NCBI GenBank assembly: GCA_017542245.1
Contig: JAFXXN010000179.1
Location: 62,001-126,000, forward strand
Direction of reading: 5' to 3'
DNA from: Lachnospiraceae bacterium
GTDB taxonomy: Bacteria; Bacillota; Clostridia; Lachnospirales; Lachnospiraceae
DNA: 64,000 nt
This document shows positions 14,802-23,767 of the stretch, piece by piece. Below the pieces are notes generated by a model that worked only from the letters and a program-made list of their open reading frames with translations, ran no database searches and was not told the origin of the DNA. The position numbers and the translations under genes are program-made. Every line of letters starts with the position of its first letter. The first letter of the stretch is position 1.

Positions 14802-17186
14802 ATGCACGACAGATTATTTTATACTAAACCAGCAGGAAGATGGGAGGAAGCTCTGCCTTTAGGTAATGGCAAAATCGGTGCCATGGCTCATGGACAGGTC
14901 GGATTTGAGTATTTTCAACTTAACGAGGACAGTTGCTGGTTCGGAGGATTCAGGGACAGAAACAACCCCGATGCAAAAAAAGCTTTGCCTGTTATTAGAG
15001 AATATTTAAAGAATGGACAGATAGCTAAAGCCGAAGAACTGATGTTGGCATCACTTTCCGGAGTACCTAAGAGTGAACATCCTTATCAGACTCTCGGTGA
15101 TTTAAGAATATATATGAAACATTCCTGGGAGGCATCGGAATACAGAAGAGAACTTAATATAGCTAATGCCGTATATAGCTGTTCGTACAGGATAAATGAT
15201 ACGGTTTATAAAAGAGAAGCCTTTATAAGTGCTGTTGATGACTGTCTTGTGATTAAGATTTCTTCATGTTCTGCTGAAGATAATACTGAAAATAAAAATA
15301 ACGAAATTTCGGAAGAAAAGAATAAAAGGTCGCATGCAAAAATAAGCTTTGACTGTGATATTTCAAGGGAGCCCTATGAGACAATTATAAAGAAAACCGG
15401 GAATGATTCTCTTTCGGAACAAAAAAATGGCGATATATCAGCGCCTTCCGGATGGACATTTACAGATGAAAAGGAACAGAAAAGCCGCGGACTTATATGT
15501 CTTGGCAATACCGGTGGAGACGGAGTTGATTACGGATTTGAACTAAGAGCTTATGCAAAAAACGGTGAAGTTAAGATTATTGGTGCATCCCTTGGCGTAA
15601 GAGATGCTGATGAAGTTGTACTGCTTCTTACGGCAGGGACATCTTTCCGTATGAAGGATATTGAAAAGGAATGCGGACAGATATTAGATAATGCATTTAA
15701 GTTTTCTTATGATGAGCTTAAGGAGAGACATATTGCTGATTACAGAAAATATTACGATAGAGTATCACTTGAGATTGAAGGCTCTGACAGGTATGAGGAT
15801 ATTCCGACAGATGAAAGGCTTATATCATTAAAAAATAGAATAGAAAATAAGGAAAATTGTGAAGATGCATATGATAAAGGACTTGATATTTTATATTATA
15901 ATTTCGGAAGATATCTTATGATATCCGGCAGCCGTCCGGGTACATTGCCCTTAAATCTTCAGGGAATCTGGTGCAAAGACTATCAGTCGGCTTGGGGAAG
16001 CAAATTCACTATCAACATAAATACTGAGATGAACTATTGGCCTGCTGAAAGCTGCAACCTGTCCGAACTGCATATGCCGTTGTTTGATCATATTGAGAGA
16101 ATGTTTCCAAACGGAAAAATCACAGCAGAAAAAATGTACGGATGCAGGGGATTCGTAGCACATCATAATACCGATATCTGGGGAGACTGTGCAGTGCAGG
16201 ATCAATGGATACCTGGATCATACTGGGTAATGGGTGCAGCATGGTTATGTACTCATCAGTGGAAACATTTTCTTTATACAAAAGACATGGAATTCCTGAA
16301 AAAATGTTTCCCGATTATGAGGGAGTCGGCTTTATTTTTCCTTGACTTTTTGATTGAACATGACGGATATCTGGTAACCTGTCCTTCAGTTTCACCGGAA
16401 AATACTTATATTTTGCCAAACGGTGAAAGAGGAGCAAACGGTATAGGCGTAACCATGGATAACCAGATACTGAGGGATCTGTTTTCACAGTGCATAAAGG
16501 CAGCGGAAATCTTAGGTGTGGATGATGAACTGAACGCCAGGATTAAAACCGCTCTGTCAAAAATAAAGCCGGACCGTATCGGAAAATACGGTCAGATTAT
16601 GGAATGGATAGAGGATTATGATGAAGCGGAGCCGGGACACAGACATATATCCCATCTGTATGGTTTACATCCATCAGATCAGATAACGCCTGACGGAACA
16701 CCAGAATTGGCAGAGGCTGCTTCGAAAACACTTGAAAGACGTCTTTCCAACGGAGGAGGACATACAGGCTGGAGCAGGGCTTGGATCATAAACAACTATG
16801 CAAAACTTTGGAATGCAGAGAAAGCTTATGAAAATCTTGAACAGCTTCTGGTGAAGTCTACATTACCCAATCTCTTTGATAATCACCCGCCTTTCCAGAT
16901 AGACGGAAATTTTGGCGGATGCGCAGGAATAGCAGAGATGTTGGTACAGAGTAATGAAAAAAGGACTGTTCTTTTGCCGGCATTACCCAGGGAGTGGAGA
17001 TCGGGCAGGGTAAACGGCCTTTGCATAATAGGCGGGGCCGAACTTAGTATGGAATGGGAAGATGGAAAGTTGGCAAAATTTAATGTTTTAGCCGTGAAAG
17101 CAGATATTAAAACAATATTTGTATATGATGGAAAATCCTATGATTTATGTATTTCAAAGGGGAAATGCGAGGAAATATTACTTTGA
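14802..17186 (+). CDS. GH95-family alpha-L-fucosidase-like enzyme
   Basis: A 794-residue inverting glycosidase of family GH95, whose members remove alpha-1,2-L-fucose or alpha-L-galactose from plant and host glycans. The N-terminal domain begins FYTKPAGRWEEALPLGNGK, as expected. In the (alpha/alpha)6 barrel, N405 and N407 (ININTEMNYW), E533 (SPEN) and D701 (QIDGNFG) match the catalytic Asn, Glu and Asp residues known from bifidobacterial AfcA. No signal peptide is seen, so it is cytoplasmic. The frame is open to 14622, but 14802 is preferred: AAAGGA lies just upstream, family similarity starts there, and the upstream part encodes hairpins. A charged insertion of about 40 residues (about 155-210) is low complexity. 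Confidence 0.87.
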   Translation: MHDRLFYTKPAGRWEEALPLGNGKIGAMAHGQVGFEYFQLNEDSCWFGGFRDRNNPDAKKALPVIREYLKNGQIAKAEELMLASLSGVPKSEHPYQTLGDLRIYMKHSWEASEYRRELNIANAVYSCSYRINDTVYKREAFISAVDDCLVIKISSCSAEDNTENKNNEISEEKNKRSHAKISFDCDISREPYETIIKKTGNDSLSEQKNGDISAPSGWTFTDEKEQKSRGLICLGNTGGDGVDYGFELRAYAKNGEVKIIGASLGVRDADEVVLLLTAGTSFRMKDIEKECGQILDNAFKFSYDELKERHIADYRKYYDRVSLEIEGSDRYEDIPTDERLISLKNRIENKENCEDAYDKGLDILYYNFGRYLMISGSRPGTLPLNLQGIWCKDYQSAWGSKFTININTEMNYWPAESCNLSELHMPLFDHIERMFPNGKITAEKMYGCRGFVAHHNTDIWGDCAVQDQWIPGSYWVMGAAWLCTHQWKHFLYTKDMEFLKKCFPIMRESALFFLDFLIEHDGYLVTCPSVSPENTYILPNGERGANGIGVTMDNQILRDLFSQCIKAAEILGVDDELNARIKTALSKIKPDRIGKYGQIMEWIEDYDEAEPGHRHISHLYGLHPSDQITPDGTPELAEAASKTLERRLSNGGGHTGWSRAWIINNYAKLWNAEKAYENLEQLLVKSTLPNLFDNHPPFQIDGNFGGCAGIAEMLVQSNEKRTVLLPALPREWRSGRVNGLCIIGGAELSMEWEDGKLAKFNVLAVKADIKTIFVYDGKSYDLCISKGKCEEILL

Positions 17187-17310
17187 ATGAGATATTCGTT
17201 TAAGACGATGGTTGAGCCGCACCCGAAAAGAGATGCGGAGCATCATGTTGTTAACGGGGAAATTATGAAGGCGTTTTAGAGGTGACATTGACGAAAGGAC
17301 GAAGAATATT

Positions 17311-18654
17311 ATGAAAAAAGAAGGTATTTCACTGAGTAAGTTAAATATTTTTGCTTTGATCGTTACTGTAATAATATCTATCGGCTTGATAATCGCAATG
17401 AATAAAACCAGAGGTATTTTTGGTGATACAAATGATTTTACGGAGCAGTTTTTAGAGTGGAGAAAATGCTCTTATGAACTTCAGGCAGCCTCGGATTATC
17501 TGACTGATCAGATGCAGAATTTTACCGTTACCGGAGACAGGACTTACCTTGACAATTATTTTACTGAAGCAAAAATTACAAAAAGACGTGAAAATGCCCT
17601 TACAGTTTTGGGACAGGGTCGTGCAAGATCTTCGGCATATCATGATTTAAGTGCTGCAATGGAAGAATCGGTAAAACTGATGGACAAAGAATATTATGCG
17701 GCAAGGCTTGTTGTCATGGCCTTTGGCTATGATATTTCGGAGTATCCGGAAGAAATAAAAAATGTTGTGATCGATCCTTCGGATGCAGAACTTCCGCCTG
17801 AGCAGATGAAAGAAAAAGCAAGAACCATCATGCATGGCGAAGAATACCAACAAAGTAAGCAGGTTATTTCAAATAATATGGAGAAATGTCTTCAGGAACT
17901 CGATAAGGAAATGGATGAAAATCAAAGTGATTATTCTGCAAAACTCAGCAGACAGATTCTTTTTGAGCATATTTTGACAGTTCTCATCATAATTATGCTG
18001 CTGTTAATGGTATTGTATACGTACAGACTTGTTATTCTGCCTCTAAAAAATTCTGTAAATCTTATTCGGGATGATGAAGACCTGCCGGTCAGCGGGGCTT
18101 ATGAGATCAGATATTTGGCTGATACATATAATATAATGCATCACACACCTTTAAAGAAAAATGATAAAATTTCTTTTGAAGATTCTCATGATAAGCTTAC
18201 AGGACTTTATAATAAAGCCGGATATGAACATATTATGGAGAACATGGTTGCGGAAACTACTGTGCTCATGCTGGTTGATATCAATAAGTTTAATCTGATA
18301 AATGAAATTTACGGGCATGAAGTAGGAGACAGAGTGCTGGTAAGGGTTTCTGATACATTATATGCTCATTTCAGATCACATGGCTATGTCTGTAGGATAG
18401 CCGGTGATGTAATGGCAGTGATTCTTATAAAAAAGGATTCTTTCATATCTGAATATATAGAAGAGAAAATTGAGGAGATCAACAGAGCTCTGGGGATTAA
18501 ATATGACGAAGATCCTGTCGTTACGATAAGTACCGGTGTGGCATACGGAGAAACAGGAACAAAAGCTGAAGATTTATATGCGGATGCGCAGAAGAAACTT
18601 AATGAAAATAAAGAAAATAAAGAAAAGAAGAAAAGCGATAAAGAAAATAATTAA
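17311..18654 (+). CDS. membrane protein with degenerate GGDEF domain
   Basis: A 447-residue protein with membrane helices at about 11-31 and 219-241, enclosing a helical extracellular sensor of about 185 residues, then a C-terminal GGDEF-type domain from about 292. The domain start (DKLTGLYNKAGYE) and the Mg-binding region (MLVDINKFNLINE) are conserved. The signature loop reads AGDVM at 364-368 instead of GGDEF, lacking the catalytic Glu. It is therefore probably not an active diguanylate cyclase and may instead sense a ligand or bind a partner. The C-terminus is a highly charged Lys/Glu/Asn tail. GAAAGGACGAAG precedes the ATG. The leader contains GGTGACATTGAC (17281-17292), also seen before pssA and psd. 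Confidence 0.82.
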   Translation: MKKEGISLSKLNIFALIVTVIISIGLIIAMNKTRGIFGDTNDFTEQFLEWRKCSYELQAASDYLTDQMQNFTVTGDRTYLDNYFTEAKITKRRENALTVLGQGRARSSAYHDLSAAMEESVKLMDKEYYAARLVVMAFGYDISEYPEEIKNVVIDPSDAELPPEQMKEKARTIMHGEEYQQSKQVISNNMEKCLQELDKEMDENQSDYSAKLSRQILFEHILTVLIIIMLLLMVLYTYRLVILPLKNSVNLIRDDEDLPVSGAYEIRYLADTYNIMHHTPLKKNDKISFEDSHDKLTGLYNKAGYEHIMENMVAETTVLMLVDINKFNLINEIYGHEVGDRVLVRVSDTLYAHFRSHGYVCRIAGDVMAVILIKKDSFISEYIEEKIEEINRALGIKYDEDPVVTISTGVAYGETGTKAEDLYADAQKKLNENKENKEKKKSDKENN

Positions 18655-18705
18655 TCAAAAATAATGATTCTGCAAAGGCTTTTTAAAAAAATAATTTGTA
18701 TAATT

Positions 18706-18748
18706 AAAACAGCCCTTGCCGGTATGACTGCTGGCAAGGGCTGTTTTT
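18706..18748 (+). terminator. rho-independent terminator between convergent genes
   Basis: AAAACAGCCCTTGCC pairs with GGCAAGGGCTGTTTT around a 12-nt loop and ends in T5. The flanking A run makes it usable from the other strand too, so it probably ends both the GGDEF gene and the convergent secreted-protein gene. Confidence 0.85.
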
Positions 18749-18778
18749 ACAAATAGAGAACAATCCTGTGATCGAAAA

Positions 18779-19837
18779 TCACGGATAGTAGATTTCATGA
18801 AGCTCAGCAATAACACTGGTGTGCTTACCAGTCTTCTTGTTATATTTTTCAAAGATAGTGAAGGTAGTGCCGGGATAAATATATATACCTAACTGATCTG
18901 CAAGATCTTTATTTGTTAATAAAGAAAGATATACATCTGCGGTTATTTCGCATCCGTTAGGATACATTTCTCTGTCAAAATATGCAGGATAAACTTTTGT
19001 GTTTTTATTAATCTTAAGCTTAACCTGAGCGGGATATGTATATCCGAGCTTTACATAGCAATCGGGTGCATACTCATAATCATCATATGCGATGAACAAT
19101 CCGCCGTCTCTGGAGATAAGGCCGAAGGTCTGATTCTGGGGATCTTCACGATAATCCTCAGATTCGGGATAGAATTCTTTCCAATCTTTTACCTGACATA
19201 CGATACCGCGGCATGCATCGCTGAAAGAGGTTATAGGAACCGGATCATAATTATCATCTATAGCGAACATAGAAATGATGGTAGTATCTTTTCCGTTAAA
19301 TGATAAGGTATCGCCGACTTTAAGACCGACAAGTTCATCATAGGTCTTGTTGTAAGGTGTCTCATAGTCAACGGTGACGGTATAATAACCTTTCTTATTG
19401 GGCTTTGAGGAAATCTTGGTGATTGTTGCTTCTTTTGCACTGTTAGCACTTGCAGGAAGTATGTTCTTTATTTTAATAGTAGAAGCATACTTTTTCCCAT
19501 CTGTTGTGGTAAGCCTAACAGAATATGTTCCGTTAACATTAACGTAGAAGTAACCGATAGTTGATCCGTCATCATCAGAATAGAAATCTACAGCCTCGGT
19601 GTTTTTCCACTTCTTGTTTGAAGTCTTGGTGACTTTTCCGTACTGCATCTCAATTTTAGCAATTTTATCAGCTTCAATCGGAGAAGAAACACTTACATAT
19701 ACATATGTGTAGGTGGCCTGTTTTGTTGACGGAGTAAGAATAACGTTTTGGCTTGCTGCATCAGCAGGAATGCTTCCTACGAGGAAGATACCGAGCAGGA
19801 ATGCAAAAAAGCCGGAAAGAATGAATTTTAGTTTCAT
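18779..19837 (-). CDS. secreted protein of unknown function
   Basis: A 352-residue protein with a clear signal peptide (hydrophobic to about 24, cleavage after ADA near 27). The mature part is beta-rich and looks like one or two Ig-like or bacterial Ig domains (about 30-125). A region of unknown fold with many Tyr and Asp residues follows. There is no sortase motif, lipobox or membrane anchor, so it is probably released or loosely attached. The start is supported by AGGAGGAAAAGATC. I recognise no family. It is separated from its neighbours by a terminator and its own promoter, so it forms a single-gene unit. Confidence 0.7.
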   Translation of the reverse strand: MKLKFILSGFFAFLLGIFLVGSIPADAASQNVILTPSTKQATYTYVYVSVSSPIEADKIAKIEMQYGKVTKTSNKKWKNTEAVDFYSDDDGSTIGYFYVNVNGTYSVRLTTTDGKKYASTIKIKNILPASANSAKEATITKISSKPNKKGYYTVTVDYETPYNKTYDELVGLKVGDTLSFNGKDTTIISMFAIDDNYDPVPITSFSDACRGIVCQVKDWKEFYPESEDYREDPQNQTFGLISRDGGLFIAYDDYEYAPDCYVKLGYTYPAQVKLKINKNTKVYPAYFDREMYPNGCEITADVYLSLLTNKDLADQLGIYIYPGTTFTIFEKYNKKTGKHTSVIAELHEIYYP

Positions 19838-19873
19838 GATCTTTTCCTCCTGAAAAAAATTTTGATGGAATAT

Positions 19874-19902
19874 ATTATAATATAAAATATAAATAAATGC
19901 AA
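19874..19902 (-). promoter_or_regulatory. promoter of the secreted-protein gene
   Basis: On the minus strand TTGCAT (complement of 19897-19902) and TATAAT (complement of 19874-19879) are 17 bp apart, about 35 bp before the start codon. Confidence 0.65.
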
Positions 19903-19922
19903 TTTATATCAGCAAAAAAGTA

Positions 19923-19951
19923 TTGCAATTTTTAAAAAGTAATGTTAGAAT
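19923..19951 (+). promoter_or_regulatory. promoter of the pyruvate:ferredoxin oxidoreductase gene
   Basis: TTGCAA (19923-19928) and TAGAAT (19946-19951) are 17 bp apart. The predicted start near 19958 coincides with the beginning of a stem-loop. Confidence 0.65.
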
Positions 19952-19959
19952 GTTACTAA

Positions 19960-20016
19960 TTGGGCGGTCAAGGGATTATTATGCCTAAAAATATTCGGCT
20001 CCCTGATAAACGCCCC
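19960..20016 (+). promoter_or_regulatory. 5'-terminal stem-loop in the oxidoreductase leader
   Basis: GGGCG near 19962 pairs with CGCCC near 20010. Inside it TCA and GGGA (with one bulged A) pair with TCCCTGA, leaving an AU-rich loop. The structure occupies nearly the whole leader before the AAAGGAGG ribosome site. It most likely stabilises a highly expressed mRNA; I cannot assign it to a riboswitch class. Confidence 0.5.
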
Positions 20017-20037
20017 TAAATTCAAAGGAGGTCTCAT

Positions 20038-23000
20038 ATGTCCAAAAGAGCAAAATTATCTATGGACGGTAATACAGCTGCAGCTCACGTTGCGTATGCG
20101 TTTACAGATGTTGCCGCTATTTACCCCATCACACCTTCCAGCCCTATGGCAGACCAGGTTGACCAGTGGTCAGCAGCAGGTCGTAAGAATGTATTCGGCA
20201 ACCAGGTAAAGGTTGTTGAGATGCAGTCAGAGGCAGGAGCAGCAGGTACCGTACACGGTTCACTTGCAGCAGGTGCAATCACTACTACATTTACAGCATC
20301 ACAGGGTCTTCTTCTTATGATCCCTAATATGTACAAGATAGCCGGAGAGCAGCTTCCCTGCGTATTCGACGTATCAGCTCGTACAGTAGCTACACAGTCA
20401 CTTAACATCTTTGGTGATCACAGCGACGTTTACGCTTGCCGTCAAACAGGTTTCGCTATGCTCGCTGAGACAAATCCTCAGGAAGTTATGGATCTTTCAG
20501 CAGTAGCTCATCTTTCAGCTATTGAAGGCAAAGTTCCTTTCCTTAATTTCTTCGATGGTTTCCGTACATCACATGAAATCCAGAAGATCGAGACATGGGA
20601 TTATGCAGACCTTAAGGATATGCTGAATATGGAAGCAGTAGAAGCTTTCAGAGCACATGCACTTAATCCTGAGAAGCCCGCTATGCGTGGTTCACATGAA
20701 AACGGTGACGTATTCTTCCAGCATCGTGAGGCATGTAACCCTGTATACGAGGCACTTCCCGCAGTAGTATCAAAGTACATGAAGATGGTAAATAAGAAGC
20801 TTGGTACAAAGTATGACCTCTTCAATTACTATGGTGCTCCTGATGCAGACAGAGTAATCGTAGCTATGGGTTCTATCTGCGACGTAGCAGAAGAAGTAAT
20901 CGATTACTTAACAGCAAAGAAGCAGAAAGTCGGCCTTATCAAGGTTAGACTTTACAGACCTTGGGTATCTAAGGCATTCTTAAAGGTTCTTCCTAAGACC
21001 GTTAAGAAGATCGCAGTACTTGACAGAACAAAAGAGCCCGGTTCACTCGGTGAGCCCCTTTACCTTGACGTTGCTACTACACTCCTCGAGGCTGGTCTTT
21101 CAGACATCACCCTTGCAGGCGGTCGTTACGGACTTGGTTCAAAGGATACTCCTCCTTCGTCAGTATTTGCTATTTACAAGGAGTTAAAGAAGGCAAATCC
21201 TAAGAAGAGATTCACTATCGGTATCGTAGATGACGTTACCAACCTTTCACTTCCTGAGGAGAAGCCCGCACCTATCACATCTGCTAAGGGTACCGTTGAG
21301 TGTAAGTTCTGGGGTATCGGCGGTGACGGTACTGTTGGTGCAAACAAGGATTCGACAAAAATCATCGGTGACCATACCGATAAATATATACAGGCATACT
21401 TCCAGTATGACTCAAAGAAGACAGGCGGTATCACAATTTCTCACTTAAGATTTGGTGACAAGCCTATCAAGAGCCCTTACTACATCAACCAGGCAGACCT
21501 TGTAGCTTGCCATAACCAGAGCTACATCGTTAAGGGTTATAAGATGGTTCAGGACGTTAAGCCCGGTGGAATCTTCCTTATTAACTGCCAGTGGGATGAT
21601 AAGGAGTTAGGCGAGAAGCTTAATGCAGAAGCAAAGAAGTATATCGCTGAAAACAATATTAAGGTTTATACAGTTGACGCTGTTGATATCGCAGGCAAGA
21701 TCGGTCTTGGCAAGCGTACTTCTACAGTTCTTCAGTCAGCATTCTTCACACTTGCAAACGTACTTCCTGCTGATGAAGCAATTAAGTACATGAAGGAGAA
21801 GGTTGTTGCTAAGTTCTCTAAGAAGGGCCAGGATATCGTTGACATGAACTGCAAGGCTATCGATGCAGGTAAGGATGCCCTTCATCTTGTTAAGGTTCCT
21901 GCAGGCTGGGCTAAGCCTAAGGCAGATCCTAAGGCTAAGAAGCTTACAGGCCGTCCTGAGACTGTAGAGATGGTAGAGAAGCTCATGAATCCTATCGCTC
22001 TTATGGATGGTGATAACCTTCCTGTATCAGCATTCGCTGACAGAGCTGACGGACAGTTCGAGCTTGGTGCTGCTGCTTACGAGAAGCGAGGAACAGCAGT
22101 TATGGTTCCTGAATGGGATCCTGCTAAGTGTATCCAGTGTAACAACTGTGCATTTGTATGTTCACATGCAACCATTCGTCCTTACATGCTTGATGAGAAG
22201 GAAGTTAAGGCTGCTCCTAAGAACATTAAACTTGCTGATACAAAGCCTAAGGCAGGCAAGTATAAGTTCACTATGAGCGTATCTCCTCTTGATTGTATGG
22301 GATGCGGTGAGTGCGTTACCGTTTGTCCTGATAAGGTTCAGGCTATTAAGATGGTTCCTCAGGAGAGCCAGCTTGATGAGCAGCCTGTATGGGATTACCT
22401 TGTAGCTAACGTAGGACGTAAGGATGAGGCTCCTGCTGAGAACACTGTTAAGGGTTCACAGTTCAATCAGCCGCTTCTTGAATTCTCAGGATCATGCGCA
22501 GGCTGTGCTGAGACTTCATACGCTAGACTTATTACACAGCTCTTCGGTGAGCAGATGTTCATCTCGAATGCTACCGGATGTTCTTCAATCTGGGGCGGTC
22601 CTGCTGCAACATCACCTTTCACTGTAAACAAGGACAGCAAGCAAGGTCCTGCATGGGCTAACTCACTGTTCGAGGATAACGCTGAGCATGGTCTTGGTAT
22701 GTACTTAGGACAGAAGGTTCTTCGTGACCAGGCTATTGCTAAGTTAAATGAACTTGCCGGCAAGGAAAAGGCTACTAAGGCTCTTAAGGATGCTATTGCT
22801 AAGTTCTTAGAGACCAAGGACAGCACAAAGGAGAATCCTGCTGCAGCTAAGGCCCTTGTTAAAGAACTTGAAAAGGCTGAGAAGGCCGGATGCGAACTCT
22901 CTAAGGAAATCCTTGAGAAGAAGCAGTATCTGTCAAAGAAGTCTGTATGGATCTTCGGTGGTGACGGATGGGCATATGATATCGGCTTCGGCGGACTTGA

Positions 23001-23592
23001 TCATGTACTTGCATCAGGCGAGAATGTAAATGTATTCGTATTCGATACAGAAATGTATTCAAATACAGGTGGACAGGCTTCTAAGGCTTCCAACATCGGT
23101 GAGGTTTGCCAGTTCGCAGCAGCAGGTAAGGAAATCGGCAAGAAATCACTTGCTGAGATCGCTATGAGCTATGGCTATGTATATGTAGCACAGATCGCTC
23201 TGGGCGCTAACCCTGCACAGGCTGTTAAGGTTCTTACCGAGGCTGAGGCTTACAACGGACCTTCACTTATCATTGGTTACGCACCTTGTGAGCTCCACGG
23301 AGTTAAGGGCGGCATGAACCATTGCCAGGATGAGATGAAGAAGGCTGTTGCTGCCGGCTACTGGAATCTGTTCAGCTTCAATCCTGCACTTAAGGCAGAA
23401 GGCAAGAATCCTTTCACTCTTACTTCTAAAGAGGGTGACGGAACATACCAGGGCTTCCTTAACAACGAGACCAGATATACTTCACTTAAGGTTAAGTTCC
23501 CTGAGAGAGCAGAGAAGCTCTTCGCTGAGTCTGAAGATGCAGCTAAGGCTCGTTATGAGCACCTTATGAAGCTCGTTGAACTTTATAAATAA
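20038..23592 (+). CDS. nifJ: pyruvate:ferredoxin (flavodoxin) oxidoreductase
   Basis: A 1184-residue single-chain enzyme that oxidises pyruvate and CoA to acetyl-CoA and CO2, passing electrons to ferredoxin or flavodoxin. All expected domains are present in order: the pyrimidine-binding domain (AYAFTDVAAIYPITPSSPMA), a gamma domain, a ferredoxin-like domain with two 4Fe-4S motifs (CIQCNNCAFVC from C698, and CMGCGECVTVC), and a C-terminal thiamine diphosphate domain (GDGWAYDIGFGGLDH, MYSNTGGQ). Length fits the family. An optimal AAAGGAGG lies 7 bases before the ATG. Codon use is visibly more biased (CTT, GGT, AAG, GCT) than in the neighbours, as expected for a very highly expressed gene. It is monocistronic. 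Confidence 0.97.
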   Translation: MSKRAKLSMDGNTAAAHVAYAFTDVAAIYPITPSSPMADQVDQWSAAGRKNVFGNQVKVVEMQSEAGAAGTVHGSLAAGAITTTFTASQGLLLMIPNMYKIAGEQLPCVFDVSARTVATQSLNIFGDHSDVYACRQTGFAMLAETNPQEVMDLSAVAHLSAIEGKVPFLNFFDGFRTSHEIQKIETWDYADLKDMLNMEAVEAFRAHALNPEKPAMRGSHENGDVFFQHREACNPVYEALPAVVSKYMKMVNKKLGTKYDLFNYYGAPDADRVIVAMGSICDVAEEVIDYLTAKKQKVGLIKVRLYRPWVSKAFLKVLPKTVKKIAVLDRTKEPGSLGEPLYLDVATTLLEAGLSDITLAGGRYGLGSKDTPPSSVFAIYKELKKANPKKRFTIGIVDDVTNLSLPEEKPAPITSAKGTVECKFWGIGGDGTVGANKDSTKIIGDHTDKYIQAYFQYDSKKTGGITISHLRFGDKPIKSPYYINQADLVACHNQSYIVKGYKMVQDVKPGGIFLINCQWDDKELGEKLNAEAKKYIAENNIKVYTVDAVDIAGKIGLGKRTSTVLQSAFFTLANVLPADEAIKYMKEKVVAKFSKKGQDIVDMNCKAIDAGKDALHLVKVPAGWAKPKADPKAKKLTGRPETVEMVEKLMNPIALMDGDNLPVSAFADRADGQFELGAAAYEKRGTAVMVPEWDPAKCIQCNNCAFVCSHATIRPYMLDEKEVKAAPKNIKLADTKPKAGKYKFTMSVSPLDCMGCGECVTVCPDKVQAIKMVPQESQLDEQPVWDYLVANVGRKDEAPAENTVKGSQFNQPLLEFSGSCAGCAETSYARLITQLFGEQMFISNATGCSSIWGGPAATSPFTVNKDSKQGPAWANSLFEDNAEHGLGMYLGQKVLRDQAIAKLNELAGKEKATKALKDAIAKFLETKDSTKENPAAAKALVKELEKAEKAGCELSKEILEKKQYLSKKSVWIFGGDGWAYDIGFGGLDHVLASGENVNVFVFDTEMYSNTGGQASKASNIGEVCQFAAAGKEIGKKSLAEIAMSYGYVYVAQIALGANPAQAVKVLTEAEAYNGPSLIIGYAPCELHGVKGGMNHCQDEMKKAVAAGYWNLFSFNPALKAEGKNPFTLTSKEGDGTYQGFLNNETRYTSLKVKFPERAEKLFAESEDAAKARYEHLMKLVELYK

Positions 23593-23649
23593 GTTCAGTA
23601 ATGTGCTTTTGCATAAAATTTAAATAGTTTTATTGTATAAAACTTACAA

Positions 23650-23689
23650 AATTTCCGTGCTATGGATAATGGCACGGAAATTTTTTTTG
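23650..23689 (+). terminator. terminator of the oxidoreductase gene
   Basis: AATTTCCGTGC pairs perfectly with GCACGGAAATT around an 11-nt loop and is followed by T8. Confidence 0.93.
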
Positions 23690-23719
23690 TAAAAAATTAA
23701 CAATTTCTATTGTAATTTT

Positions 23720-23748
23720 TTGTGTAATTTGATATATTATAATATACT
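23720..23748 (+). promoter_or_regulatory. promoter of the DAHP synthase gene
   Basis: TTGTGT (23720-23725) and TATACT (23743-23748) are 17 bp apart. An overlapping TATAAT at 23738-23743 has no matching -35 box. The start would be about 12 bases before the coding start, giving a very short leader. Confidence 0.45.
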
Positions 23749-23767
23749 AGAAATATGGGGAAAAATT

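Noticed and set aside
20121-22826. Long antisense open frames within the oxidoreductase gene
   Set aside because: They arise from biased codon use on the coding strand; none has a ribosome site or recognisable protein.
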